A stretch of 64,000 nt of DNA, taken from positions 41,978 to 105,977 of the forward strand of contig CALXZL010000005.1 of NCBI GenBank assembly GCA_944393215.1, given 5' to 3'. Positions 9,001-14,709 of this stretch are shown piece by piece. The notes under the pieces are model-generated. The model had not been told where the DNA came from, did not search any database, and saw only the letters and a list, made by a program, of their open reading frames with translations. A program made the position numbers and the translations under genes. This stretch comes from an uncultured Alphaproteobacteria bacterium (GTDB lineage: Bacteria > Pseudomonadota > Alphaproteobacteria > RF32 > CAG-239). Numbering within the stretch: position 1 is the first letter of the stretch; each line of letters starts with the position of its first letter.

Positions 9001-11407
9001 CATTTTTAGAAGACAGATTAGCAACGGCATCACCCTCTATTGTCAACCCGCGATTATCAACAAGATTATTATTCAAGTTTAAAACACCGCCTCTTTGATA
9101 AATAGAAGCATCCATTTCAGCATTAATATTAGCAACACCGTTATATAATTCTAATCCATCACCTATATACCTAGGGTCATTTATAATACTTCCGTCATAA
9201 TTAACAACACCGTCATATTGATACATTATTCCATTGCGAGAATCATCTTTTATGGTAATTGTGTGATTATCGGCAGCAAAAAGATGTATAGGTATCAAAA
9301 TATTAAGACCTTGTGTATCGGGATTATCAATCAAAACATCACGATTAATCGCTTGTATGTATATATCTTGATAATTTACGGAAGCATTAATAGAATATTT
9401 ACCGGTATTATTCACAACATTGGTATCAATCAGAATACCATTTATAGCATCAATGACATTAGAGTCGCTGCCAGCGTTATTATTATAAATATCAGAATTT
9501 ACAAAATACATCGTGCGGCCTGCTATCGCTGAACCGCCGGTATTATTATAAATTTTAACATTATCTAAAGATATTTTTGATGTATCAAAACCTGAATCAT
9601 TATTATATATTGCAGCTCCTACGGGGGCATTATTATACGCTATTGTCGAATCTTTAATTTTAACGGCTGTGCCTGAATAAATACCGCCGCCGGTCTCACT
9701 TGCCGTATTATTCATTATGGTTGAATTTTCAATATTCGCACCGGTATTAAGATATAAGCCGCCGCCATATTGAGCCGAGTTACCAAGTTCAGCCTTATCA
9801 CCGCCGATAGTTGAATTTCTTATCACTAAATAATCATAACCGGGAACAGATAAATAAGCTGCACCGCCTCGATATTTTGCGGTATTCGACTGAAACGTGC
9901 TATGATCAATAACGGAATAAACACTGCCGACCAGATACATACCACCGGCAATATCCGCTGAATTTCCCACAAAAGTTAAATTATCGCCATTAAAACTTTT
10001 GGTCAACAAATAAGCTGCACCGCCACTTGACATATTAGATGAAGATGAATCTTCAAAAGCTCGATTAACAACACTAGCTGAATTATTTGTAAAAGTAGTA
10101 TCCGTAATAGAGGTAACGCCATAAGAACTATCTCTAAAATGAAGAGCACCACCTAAAGCGGTTGCGCTATTTAATCTATTTTCATCCGTAACCCGATTTT
10201 CAACAACATTATTATCAAATATTGAATTTTCTATAGTTGCATAGTGTGGTCTTGAAGCTGAAGAACCAACATAATATATTGCTCCGCCGCCATCAACACT
10301 TGACGCTGAATCGTTTTTACCAATTACACTATTACCTGTAAAATCAGTGTCTGAAATATGTAAGTCATTTCCGCTGTGAAAAATTGCCCCACCACGTTTT
10401 GTTGCCAGGTTTTCTGAAAAAGTTGTTCTTTTTTGAGAACCATCTAGGTTTGTGCCTGCCTTAATAGTTAAGGTAGGAGCTGTATAACCATAAATAGCAC
10501 CCCCTTCTGCAGCTTTATTTTGTATAAACTCCGAACCGGCTATTGTTGCTGAATCATCTCCCATACCGGAAAAATGAATTGCACCGCCTTCTCCGTAGCT
10601 GTAGTTATCAATGTCCGTATCAACAGTGTTACTTCCTTGTCCTGTAACATTATTGGTAAAAGAATCGTTTATAAAATCAATATGATAATTATCTACACTA
10701 AAGCCTGAAACATATATAGCACCGCCTTTATTAGCGCGACCTGCGATTGAAGAAGGAACATTATTTTGAAAACCTGAATTACTTATTACTGTATTTGTTG
10801 CTCCATTTTGCAGATCTAAATATATCGCACCGCCGCCAATAGAGCTGCGAAAAGATGTTGAATAGGGAATTATTGTACCAATATTGGCATTAAACCAAGC
10901 ATAATCAATAAGATCAACAGAACCGGCGTATATTGCCCCGCCGCCAACTGAAGCAGCAGTGTTTCCCGTAAAATGTACATAGTCATTAACCGCACCTTTT
11001 ATGGTAAGATGCCCCGTAACCTTACCATTAGATGATGTTTCGGTAGCAATTGCGCCACCACCTTTGCCGCCATATGTCGAATCATCACCATACCTAAATT
11101 TTGTTGTGTTATTCGCATACGTACCACCGGTTACGGTTAGGTGCGCACCTTCTCTGACCACAAACACGCCACCTTCTCTGGGTACATACTCATCGCTTCC
11201 TTCATACTTCGGTTCGGAACCGTTATATCCAGAATAATCCCCAGAAACTTCTTTATTTCCACTAACCTCAATATGCGGAGTTGCCTCGGCGTTGCCTGAA
11301 ATTCCCACCGTGCCAATAAACACAGCCGCATTAAAGATGGCGCATTTTATCAATATATTCCTATACCATCTGGAAAGTTGGGTTATCGCTGTTCTTGTGT
11401 AACGCAT
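1..11407 (-). CDS. Giant Pmp-like autotransporter adhesin (3' end cut by window edge)
   Basis: Read on the minus strand from an ATG at 11407, the frame stays open to the left edge, about 3,802 codons. An AAGGAGG ribosome site lies 5 bases upstream of the ATG. A long basic N-terminus with a hydrophobic stretch ending around NAEA is a signal peptide. Residues from about 100 to 650 carry many GGAI/GGAIY and FxxN motifs, the hallmark of chlamydial polymorphic membrane proteins. The middle is Asn/Thr/Gly-rich with repeats of the type LNGGTLAQT, a predicted right-handed beta-helix passenger. The last 260 residues (from about 3,540, beginning near GAWMEGLYNYSK) form an autotransporter beta-barrel that translocates the passenger and anchors it in the outer membrane. 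The sequence stops at ...FRARYN, so only the final aromatic residue(s) and stop are missing. Likely an adhesin (type Va secretion); the ligand is unknown. I translated it by eye and saw no frameshift. Confidence 0.9.
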   Translation of the reverse strand, partial: MRYTRTAITQLSRWYRNILIKCAIFNAAVFIGTVGISGNAEATPHIEVSGNKEVSGDYSGYNGSEPKYEGSDEYVPREGGVFVVREGAHLTVTGGTYANNTTKFRYGDDSTYGGKGGGAIATETSSNGKVTGHLTIKGAVNDYVHFTGNTAASVGGGAIYAGSVDLIDYAWFNANIGTIIPYSTSFRSSIGGGAIYLDLQNGATNTVISNSGFQNNVPSSIAGRANKGGAIYVSGFSVDNYHIDFINDSFTNNVTGQGSNTVDTDIDNYSYGEGGAIHFSGMGDDSATIAGSEFIQNKAAEGGAIYGYTAPTLTIKAGTNLDGSQKRTTFSENLATKRGGAIFHSGNDLHISDTDFTGNSVIGKNDSASSVDGGGAIYYVGSSASRPHYATIENSIFDNNVVENRVTDENRLNSATALGGALHFRDSSYGVTSITDTTFTNNSASVVNRAFEDSSSSNMSSGGAAYLLTKSFNGDNLTFVGNSADIAGGMYLVGSVYSVIDHSTFQSNTAKYRGGAAYLSVPGYDYLVIRNSTIGGDKAELGNSAQYGGGLYLNTGANIENSTIMNNTASETGGGIYSGTAVKIKDSTIAYNNAPVGAAIYNNDSGFDTSKISLDNVKIYNNTGGSAIAGRTMYFVNSDIYNNNAGSDSNVIDAINGILIDTNVVNNTGKYSINASVNYQDIYIQAINRDVLIDNPDTQGLNILIPIHLFAADNHTITIKDDSRNGIMYQYDGVVNYDGSIINDPRYIGDGLELYNGVANINAEMDASIYQRGGVLNLNNNLVDNRGLTIEGDAVANLSSKNEGLSFLRLRSSDGALVNIDGDKNIGTLASVYPTYNAVDTTLDNAITSVNIGAYTNYMGLSEKDELHLNLDADFSTAAIDKYTIDLLKIDTIEKNKYADIVFSVDRVNNLSSTDLGDGESKKFKFLQINEMQNDSGRPISDEYVRVGLGRINDTEMTEYYIDKSYNYLVDDSDLGTIKITKGSGLSLDSAIKNEVNSKMYTLKEDYKSTASLGSINGGYLGINGEGYGMDGRDLSNNYAEGITVNEGQLLVLNDVGSLNPDGTAKQKLVGFKNADGGFIANEQGSVEINNSVIADNDSMSSIVSATSESVETNTKIKNSAFLNNKNISSGLLVNNGESAALSVKDTTFKNNDGYAIVNSGSAAVNDTIFEANNSAINNSGTMSVLDADFINNISTDKIATIANSGTMKLTQVNIKGNQGQYGAIYNAANSDSSAKITISSPYTNSHAISGNKDINGNPVAIYNSAYVGDDGTINSAEVVFTNYDYDSATYSGDFEGISGFVIDDKITGHDGDDYIANQKLTFADTGLYEVNNVIENNTLTLSSSATLTLGNGGEIADSVIFSSGNNATLNITEGAKATFSGADNIGRTNINLQGGELVIGVDNSGKQLTKSTRLNVNGGILDIANGATGSISVGDIGYGTTTELKLDVDLANGKTDYLSSTLSGLSPVVISTINFISDATTETSVSIISTGAGAGAYAISVADDVVFTNTNSDYQVTYDPSRGRLTFVPLDLYDNIYAAVTNTEKAVRSYSLKDGGSGAEIVTQALGTLVGTSLTVNGKNLALDGNSTEGIQITDGQTFALNNVKEVRNFSDAAVKNASGGTVEIATTAFTNNGTTDIINEGTLNLTSGNVKFQKGVTGAGTTNVTGAKVTLEDGASIAQALNIESGSLTTSANGIAGAVENNVANGLVLNKGTLSQTITGTGSTKIAGDVINSSSIAQAVNITSGSLTTSADGLGGAISNSVNKGLILNGGTLAQTITGSGTTVIDGDVTLNSIISQAAVVNATKSLTTTADNIEKTITNNGTVNLNGGTLAQTITGSGTTVIDGDVALNTIISQATVVNTAKSLTTNADNIGFALTNNGTVNLNGGTLAQTISGSGTTAIGGDVVLANNLTNQNIEITNGSLIANSTTDYIGSTNNLTIKNDGILDLSSSDKTINTVAVNNFTVDSTATNASGIKFDVNFDGANVSNDKVSVAGTATGNLNIQSVNVKGDLEGDIDSTKTFNLVEGSNISGLNLISDSIRTVTGQYAYDFTKGNNAGELIVTKTNGMTLQEAIGQKGVDYNVTSYSLSKDYTADTSLGNLAGDNRNFTIYGNTNDIIASGSVAGVFIRKNQTLTIDKVGDIADSNSKGFSGFNVDYYTTIENWGGTLNISDSIFSDNIFSDNSHGLYSAAVYNIGEANITNSIFRDNGVAISNSVLINSFNPEAPFVEDLGVANIIDTDFINNESDYGAIGNVGTMSIVAQDKNVLFSRNNSTTTGGAIYNTNDNLPLAGLGVLNLNAKNGHKITFSAATDTANNNIYNDATINLNEGNIEILSAITDAVTQRGTTNIGTTTTTATVVANAITQKALNINNGSSLAIDADGLKITQAVNNLGTITLNGGTLASAIGGTDGTTVIDGSVTANSSIAQAITVNENKSLTASAGNIGGAVDNDGTLNLNGGTLAQTVTGTGSTVIDGDVIANSAISQAITVNADKSLTASANNIDGDVTNAGILNLNGGTLAQAVGGTGLTVVAGDVTANSLISQAITVNTDKLLTASADNIGGAVDNDGTLNLNGGTLAQTVTGAGSTVIAGNVENSSIIAQAVNITSGSLTTSADGLGGAVDNAGTLNLNGGTLAQTVTGAGSTVIDGDVTVNSAILQAITVNTDKSLTASADNINDAVTNSGTVNLNSGILAQTITGGNINILASQTVTSDLSKLAGNFENQGTLNLQGELSKDIAGDGTTVLQNNITLADNRTIAGTLDINNQTVDMGNEPAAYNTLTVGNLTGNGNLQIDVDMTNNAGKATSNDKIYVTGGTSNSGILNLNVINVQNELATNDSIYSNYVDYVTGNNSNITYQLSGSEDGQIVVVTTEQKYTFTKGNEGSLNVLAQDYTGGLSDYITGEITANNFSINKDITLNDNENIGLTQGDDTTKNIFVNNGSTLTGFDGKDKYNNGITVADGYTLNLTGSENASMENFITALEVNNGGSLNVTDMNFSNNTTDIANNGTLNLAGNNTLASGIEGNGATNISGTTTNNGTITQSIVSIAEGATLNTNASGLIASAGVVNSGTLELTGGAVQSNITGNGTLSILDNITNDKTITQAINIANNKTLTNNGILNTSVQLAANQIIGGNGTLNLTGTSINEGSITQDVVNISDTGDLTTAADTITANINNAGNLKLTGGVNANTIGGAGTTQISGSVENTGTISQAIKIDSGSLTTSASGLGGTVTNMVDDGLVLNGGTLTQAINGDGSTTIAGDVTANALISQAIDINSGSLTTSANNLGNAVTNMVDGGLVLNGGMLNQTVSGNGSTIIAGDVLWGTNAKMGDTTITQSGSLDIGTSEVTLGDTAINGTLKMTITDMAKDSSDYTGGKLIVHDLDLGESSKLSMTVASGLITERDASTGGLDLITVNGASSGKFAEMLSNNRYAVTPDDNGKFKITYTASPTDIVNEGGGNINNAQAAEAWDKVPTTRNAATDDMQAHLNELSQHDSNGYVKALNNLAPTDSRAVARTTVDVNNLIGHQIERRQDMQGLNSGDTFQNVGAWMEGLYNYSKQDSSSTHAGFTGKTAGFALGMDGKVNEDTMIGFGYANNQTDIDSLDRDIDVDGHTLFVYGKYQPAKWYVRGMAHYGFASYDEKSDVNGKHNSADYDVQNIGVSAYVGYDLPNGITPEAGLRFTHISQDDYTDYVGQHISVDDNDILTLVAGAKYSKTFTGEDGIHWTPKARAAVTYDVIKDDNNANVDIAGINYDVTGEKINRLEFEVGLGIEADVNNWNFSVGYDAGIREDYISHTGMFRARYN
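1460..1800 (-). repeat. Passenger repeat units, C-terminal array
   Basis: Two near-identical stretches containing CGCCGTTTAGGACAAGTCCG occur about 177 bases apart (near 1503 and 1680). They encode the passenger motif with NGGTL/NGGML. The same unit recurs further upstream in the gene in two larger arrays. Confidence 0.75.
3300..4240 (-). repeat. Passenger repeat array, period about 171-174 bp
   Basis: The motif CGCCGTTTAAGTTTAAT recurs near 3509, 3680, 3856 and 4028, and degenerate copies flank these. Each unit encodes about 57-58 residues including TVIDGDV, SQAITVN, SLTASADNI, GTLNLNGGTLAQ. The high DNA identity between units makes this stretch prone to recombination and to assembly collapse. 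Confidence 0.8.
5690..6360 (-). repeat. Passenger repeat array, period about 180 bp
   Basis: GTTCCGCCGTTTAAA recurs near 5729, 5909 and 6088, with a degenerate unit to about 6360. Encoded units are about 60 residues, in register with the codon frame of the adhesin and clearly homologous to the array at 3300-4240. Confidence 0.75.
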
Positions 11408-11610
11408 GGAAACCTCCTTGGCTAAAAATAATTATGTGGCCGTTTTTAGCATAGCTTTAACGGTCGCTTAAGGTATGCTGTTTTAATATTCAGATATTAT
11501 TGTTTCTTAAAAAACTAAAAAAACTTTGATTAAGCAAAAAATATTTAATAAAAACAGAATTTTTTCTTGATTAATTTGAAACGATAAAATAGGATAACAT
11601 AAATTGACCG
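11408..11610. promoter_or_regulatory. Adhesin upstream region with nested inverted repeats (candidate invertible or operator segment)
   Basis: This 203-base AT-rich gap must hold the adhesin promoter. It contains three inverted repeats: GCTAAAAA (11421-11428) with TTTTTAGC (11443-11450); an imperfect palindrome at 11448-11479 with arms AGCATAGCTTTAA and TTAAGGTATGCT; and TTTAACGGTC (11456-11465) with its exact reverse complement GACCGTTAAA (11606-11615), flanking 140 bases. The last pair ends at the stop codon of a serine invertase gene. No convincing -35/-10 pair can be fixed by eye. Functions as recombination sites or operators are inference. Confidence 0.4.
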
Positions 11611-12219
11611 TTAAATTTTATCCTTTTTTAAATGCTGGCGAACATATTTATTCATAGTTAATCGGCTCACCCCGAAAAGTTTGGCAATTTTGTTCTGAGA
11701 GATTTTTTGTGATAACATCCTTTTTATTTCTTCTTGCTTGCCGTCTAATTTATGTTTCCGGTTAAGGCTTCCTTTTTCTCTTCCCAGCTTTTTTCCTTCG
11801 GCTTTTAAACGCGCTAAAGCCTCTTTGGTTCGCTGGCTGATTAAATCACGCTCTATTTCCGCTAATAACCCAAATGCAAAAGCCAGAACTTTACTTTGAA
11901 TATCCATACCTAAACGATAATTATCCTTAATCGTCCAAACTTGAATACCTTTTTGCATACATATATTTAAAATCATCATAATCTGAAACAAATTTCTTCC
12001 TAAACGAGAAATTTCCGAACATACCAAAACATCGTCTTTGTTTAACTTTTTTATCATTTTTCCGAGTTTGCGTTCTTCAAAATTTTTAGTGCCACTTATT
12101 GTTTCAGTAACCCATCTGTCAACGGAAATATTTTCTTTGTTGCAATAGCGGTTTATTTCAAATTTTTGATTTTCCAAACTTTGTTTGTCAGTAGAAACCC
12201 TAAGATATCCATATATCAT
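11611..12219 (-). CDS. Serine recombinase, Pin/Gin/Hin invertase-type
   Basis: The product of 202 residues begins MIYGYLRVSTDKQS, the resolvase/invertase N-terminus with the nucleophilic serine in RVSTDKQ (about residue 9). A catalytic-domain block follows (SEISRLGRNLF; GLLAEIERDLI). A short C-terminal helix-turn-helix reads QNKIAKLFGVSRLTMNKYV. Its length matches small DNA invertases and resolvases rather than large integrases. I chose the ATG at 12219 because AAAGGAAA precedes it and the family starts there; an upstream in-frame extension exists. It is the last gene of a minus-strand phage-remnant cluster, 60 bases after the outer spanin, and it directly precedes the adhesin control region. 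It could invert a phage or adhesin control element, or be a resolvase of the lost phage. Confidence 0.85.
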   Translation of the reverse strand: MIYGYLRVSTDKQSLENQKFEINRYCNKENISVDRWVTETISGTKNFEERKLGKMIKKLNKDDVLVCSEISRLGRNLFQIMMILNICMQKGIQVWTIKDNYRLGMDIQSKVLAFAFGLLAEIERDLISQRTKEALARLKAEGKKLGREKGSLNRKHKLDGKQEEIKRMLSQKISQNKIAKLFGVSRLTMNKYVRQHLKKDKI

Positions 12220-12279
12220 TATTTTTCCTTTGTGTATAAAAAAATTAATGTTAAGAAGCAACAAACATTAATACATTAT

Positions 12280-12477
12280 TTATGTTTCGCATAATTCATC
12301 ATAAACCACGTTATTGCGGTCGATTTGGTTAATGGTTTCCGGTGTATCATTGAGGTAATCGGGGTACACCGGTTCATAAATAAGGCAAAAATCACCGCTT
12401 ATATTTGTTGTGCAAGCGGTTAATGCGCTCGCTATCAGACAAGCTATCGCGAGCTTTTTTAGCAATTTTATGGGCAT
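12280..12477 (-). CDS. Small phage-type lipoprotein, outer-spanin (Rz1-like) candidate
   Basis: 65 residues starting MPIKLLKKLAIACLIASALTACTTN. This is a classic lipoprotein signal with lipobox ALTAC, so the mature protein would be anchored to the outer membrane through its cysteine. The rest (DFCLIYEPVYPDYLNDTPETINQIDRN... in two parts) resembles short proteins found after holin/endolysin genes in phages of alphaproteobacteria. Its start is embedded, in another frame, inside the preceding gene (12392-12601), the architecture of Rz/Rz1 spanin pairs. Spanins disrupt the outer membrane in the last step of phage lysis. The function is inferred from architecture and context. Confidence 0.6.
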   Translation of the reverse strand: MPIKLLKKLAIACLIASALTACTTNISGDFCLIYEPVYPDYLNDTPETINQIDRNNVVYDELCET

Positions 12478-12601
12478 TGTTTTCTCCTTCCAACTGTTCT
12501 TTTTCTGCGGTTTCTTTGGCTTGTCGATAGCCAAACATATATAAAAAAAGAGCGATGGTCGTGAAAACCACCGCTCTAAACTTCTTTAGAATCTCCATCA
12601 T
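12392..12601 (-). CDS. Small membrane protein with coiled coil, inner-spanin (Rz-like) candidate
   Basis: 69 residues: one N-terminal membrane segment (AVVFTTIALFLYMFGY) then a highly charged helical tail (QAKETAEKEQLEGENNAHKIAKKARDSL). This is the topology of inner-membrane spanins. A GGAG site lies ahead of the ATG ATG pair. The gene overlaps the holin gene by 26 bases at its start and contains the start of the lipoprotein gene near its end. No clear sequence family is recognised, so the assignment rests on topology, nesting and position. Confidence 0.55.
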   Translation of the reverse strand: MMEILKKFRAVVFTTIALFLYMFGYRQAKETAEKEQLEGENNAHKIAKKARDSLSDSERINRLHNKYKR

Positions 12602-12794
12602 CTTTTTTTCTCCGATTAATTCCGATATCTCTTATTCCGCTTATACCAAGCATTATTCCCAAACTGGTGAGCAACTGTTCCCAGTCCACCAAATCAACGT
12701 GAAAATACGGTGCAATAACACAGTTATTGAAAAATCCGTAGCATAAAATCCAGCCGATTATAGGAATCCAACTTCGTTTATTTAGTCGAAACAT
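12576..12794 (-). CDS. Phage holin-like membrane protein (GTA/3TM-holin type)
   Basis: 72 residues beginning MFRLNKRSWIPIIGWILCYGF, with two hydrophobic segments (WIPIIGWILCYGFFNNCVIAPYF in two parts, then LLTSLGIMLGISGIRDIG) and a basic tail ending KKDDGDSKEV. The Arg-Ser-Trp-Ile entry and the L..LLG.SG.RD block resemble the 3TM holins of gene transfer agents and alphaproteobacterial prophages. The start at 12794 is chosen by homology-like register; an in-frame extension to 12851 overlaps the truncated protease gene. Holins form the membrane lesions that time phage lysis. Confidence 0.6.
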   Translation of the reverse strand: MFRLNKRSWIPIIGWILCYGFFNNCVIAPYFHVDLVDWEQLLTSLGIMLGISGIRDIGINRRKKDDGDSKEV

Positions 12795-13180
12795 AAGTCT
12801 ATCGGTTTTTGACCGCGTGCCTTGTAAATAATATCTGCGACCTCCGAGCATCCGTTGACTTCACCTCCCGAACTATCAATATCCAAGACAATCGCTTTGA
12901 TATTTGGATCTTTTAGGGCTTTATTAAAATCTTGAGCAAAAAGCTCATAAGATGTAGCACCACAAACTTTGGTTAAGAGATTGGCATAGCGAAACAATGG
13001 TCCGCAGAGCCTAATAACACAAACGCCGTCTCGAACTGAGGCGGCGTTACTATCTTTCATTTCTTTTCCCATTTCTCGGGCAATGGCTTCTGGGGGTTTA
13101 TTGTTCTCCTTGGCTAAGCTCATCATGGTTTGTAACATCTCCGGGGTTATCGCCCAGATTGTTTGATTGAATAGTTTCAT
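12782..13180 (-). pseudogene. Truncated phage S49 (SppA-like) head protease
   Basis: 132 codons matching the N-terminal half of phage S49 proteases: AITPEMLQTMMSLA near the start, then DPNIKAIVLDIDSSGGEVNG, the conserved strand-turn before the active site. The reading frame ends at KARGQKPIDLCFD, just before where the family carries the catalytic serine block, so the protein cannot be active. Immediately at this point the holin frame begins, as if a deletion had joined the protease 5' half to the lysis genes. All structural and packaging genes expected between them are absent. This marks the cluster as a decayed prophage. Confidence 0.75.
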
Positions 13181-13320
13181 TATGTTTCCTTTCTGATAAA
13201 ATAAAAACCTTTACTTTCTTTTTTAACAAGTAAAGGATAAGCTACAAACCTTTACTTTTTGCATTGACTTGTAAAGGTTATTTGGTTATGATACTCTTAT
13301 AATAAAACAAAGGAGATACC
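13181..13320 (+). promoter_or_regulatory. Promoter of the Fic gene with repeated operator-like half sites
   Basis: A near-consensus promoter TTGACT (13264-13269), 17-base spacer, TATGAT (13287-13292) precedes the Fic gene; AAAGGAG lies 5-11 bases before the ATG. Four copies of one half site surround it: CCTTTACTT (13208-13216) with AAGTAAAGG (13228-13236), and AACCTTTAC (13247-13255) with GTAAAGGTT (13271-13279). The second pair covers the -35 and spacer, so a bound protein would block transcription. The Fic protein has a C-terminal winged-helix-like region and is the obvious candidate repressor, which is inference. Confidence 0.65.
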
Positions 13321-14478
13321 ATGAAACGTGATATTCAAGGAACTTTAGTGAAATGCTCAGTAACATCTGAAACATATCAAGCCTTTGTTCCTAATCCATT
13401 ACCACCGAAACCTGATATTGATTTATCAGAAGTATCTGTTTTATTAGAAAAAGCTAATCAATCCATTGGAGAACTAAATGGTGTTGTAGAAACAACAATA
13501 GATTCTTCCATTCTAAATTATATGTATGTACGTAAAGAAGCTGTATTATCATCACAAATTGAAGGAACTCAATCAACATTGGATGATCTTTTAAGATATG
13601 AATCAGAGCAGACGCAAGGTATTCCCATTGCAGATGCATCTGAAGTGTCTTCATATGTAGCGGCTTTAAATCATGGGTTGCAACGAATTAAAGACGGTTT
13701 TCCTTTATCTTTACGTCTCATTCGTGAAATTCATAAAATACTTCTTACTAACTCAAGAGGGAAAACAAAACTTCCTGGAGAGTTTCGTTCATCCCAAAAT
13801 TGGATTGGCGGAACAAGACCTGGCAATGCTCGATTTGTTCCAGTTCCACCAGAAAAACTCATGTCTGTTCTGGGAAATTTAGAAATTTTTATGAATAGTG
13901 AAGATAATATTCCAAATTTAATCAAGGCTGCTCTTATCCATGTACAGTTTGAAACGATACACCCATTTCTTGATGGAAATGGAAGGCTCGGTCGTCTTTT
14001 AATTACATTTTTCTTATGCATAAAAGGTGTTCTAGATTCTCCTTTCTTATACCTGAGTTTATTCTTCAAAAAGAATAGAACCATGTATTATGATACTCTC
14101 AATGCTGTTCGTAAAGACGGAGATTGGGAGAATTGGATTAAATTCTTTTTAGAAGGTGTTATTGAAACAGCAAATGATGCCAAAAAAACACTTATAAATA
14201 TTCAAAACATCTTTTCAGCAGATATTGAGCAGATAAAAACTCTCGGTCGAGCATCTGAATCTGCTTTAAAAGTATTTTCAGCATTTCAAAAGAAACCCAT
14301 GCTTACCGTTTCTGAAATCATAAAAATGATAGGAAGTACAAAACCAACTGTCATAAAATCCTTAAATCATTTAATTGACTTAGGGATTTTGGTAAATAAT
14401 TCCGAAAAAAAATGGGGCCAAATATATACATATCAAAAATATACAGATCTATTATCTTCGAATGTGGAGCCATTATAA
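13321..14478 (+). CDS. Fic family AMP-transferase with N-terminal inhibitory motif and C-terminal winged helix
   Basis: 385 residues. The Fic catalytic motif HPFLDGNGRLGR is complete at residues 214-225 (His214 catalytic, Asn-Gly-Arg for ATP phosphates). An inhibitory helix SSQIEG (77-82) fits the [S/T]xxxE[G/N] rule for class II Fic proteins, where Glu81 blocks productive ATP binding. Ahead of it is the Fic_N region (ALNHG and P-rich start). Residues about 270-380 hold helices typical of a winged-helix DNA-binding domain (TVSEIIKMIGSTKPTVIKSL). Proteins of this layout AMPylate themselves or targets and may autoregulate. It is transcribed away from the prophage remnant and sits between it and tRNA-Glu, a common place for acquired genes. 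The target is unknown. Confidence 0.9.
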   Translation: MKRDIQGTLVKCSVTSETYQAFVPNPLPPKPDIDLSEVSVLLEKANQSIGELNGVVETTIDSSILNYMYVRKEAVLSSQIEGTQSTLDDLLRYESEQTQGIPIADASEVSSYVAALNHGLQRIKDGFPLSLRLIREIHKILLTNSRGKTKLPGEFRSSQNWIGGTRPGNARFVPVPPEKLMSVLGNLEIFMNSEDNIPNLIKAALIHVQFETIHPFLDGNGRLGRLLITFFLCIKGVLDSPFLYLSLFFKKNRTMYYDTLNAVRKDGDWENWIKFFLEGVIETANDAKKTLINIQNIFSADIEQIKTLGRASESALKVFSAFQKKPMLTVSEIIKMIGSTKPTVIKSLNHLIDLGILVNNSEKKWGQIYTYQKYTDLLSSNVEPL

Positions 14479-14674
14479 AATTACCAGATATTACCAGATA
14501 AGGATATTTTATTTACCAGATACTTCTTTATCTTCCTCCAAAATTACAGTTTTTCCGTTAATTTTGACTTCATCCAAAGAACTGAAAATCTCTTAAGATG
14601 ATTTCCAATGCAGTTACCAGCGCACTTAACAAATCGGCGCGGGATAAAGGGCTTGTTGATAAGGATTTAAAACG
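14479..14674. other. Gap after the Fic gene with a thrice-repeated decamer
   Basis: TTACCAGATA occurs at 14481-14490 and 14491-14500 and as a near copy from 14513. The rest, up to the tRNA-Glu terminator, has no convincing gene; a 66-codon minus frame here runs through the tRNA and is rejected. It may be residual prophage or integration-scar sequence. Confidence 0.4.
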
Positions 14675-14704
14675 AAAAAAGAGGAAGTATAACCTTCCTC
14701 TTTT
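14675..14704 (-). terminator. Intrinsic terminator after tRNA-Glu
   Basis: Stem GAGGAAG (14681-14687) with CTTCCTC (14694-14700); on the minus strand it is followed by a run of six T. Confidence 0.8.
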
Positions 14705-14709
14705 CAAAT

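Noticed and set aside
2196-9532. Plus-strand frames of 60-110 codons inside the adhesin gene
   Set aside because: They are antisense shadows of the long minus-strand coding frame; their hydrophobic content comes from reverse-complemented Asn/Thr repeats.
11408-11610. A specific sigma70 promoter for the adhesin
   Set aside because: Several AT-rich hexamers are possible but none has a convincing pair at 17 bases, so no box is assigned.
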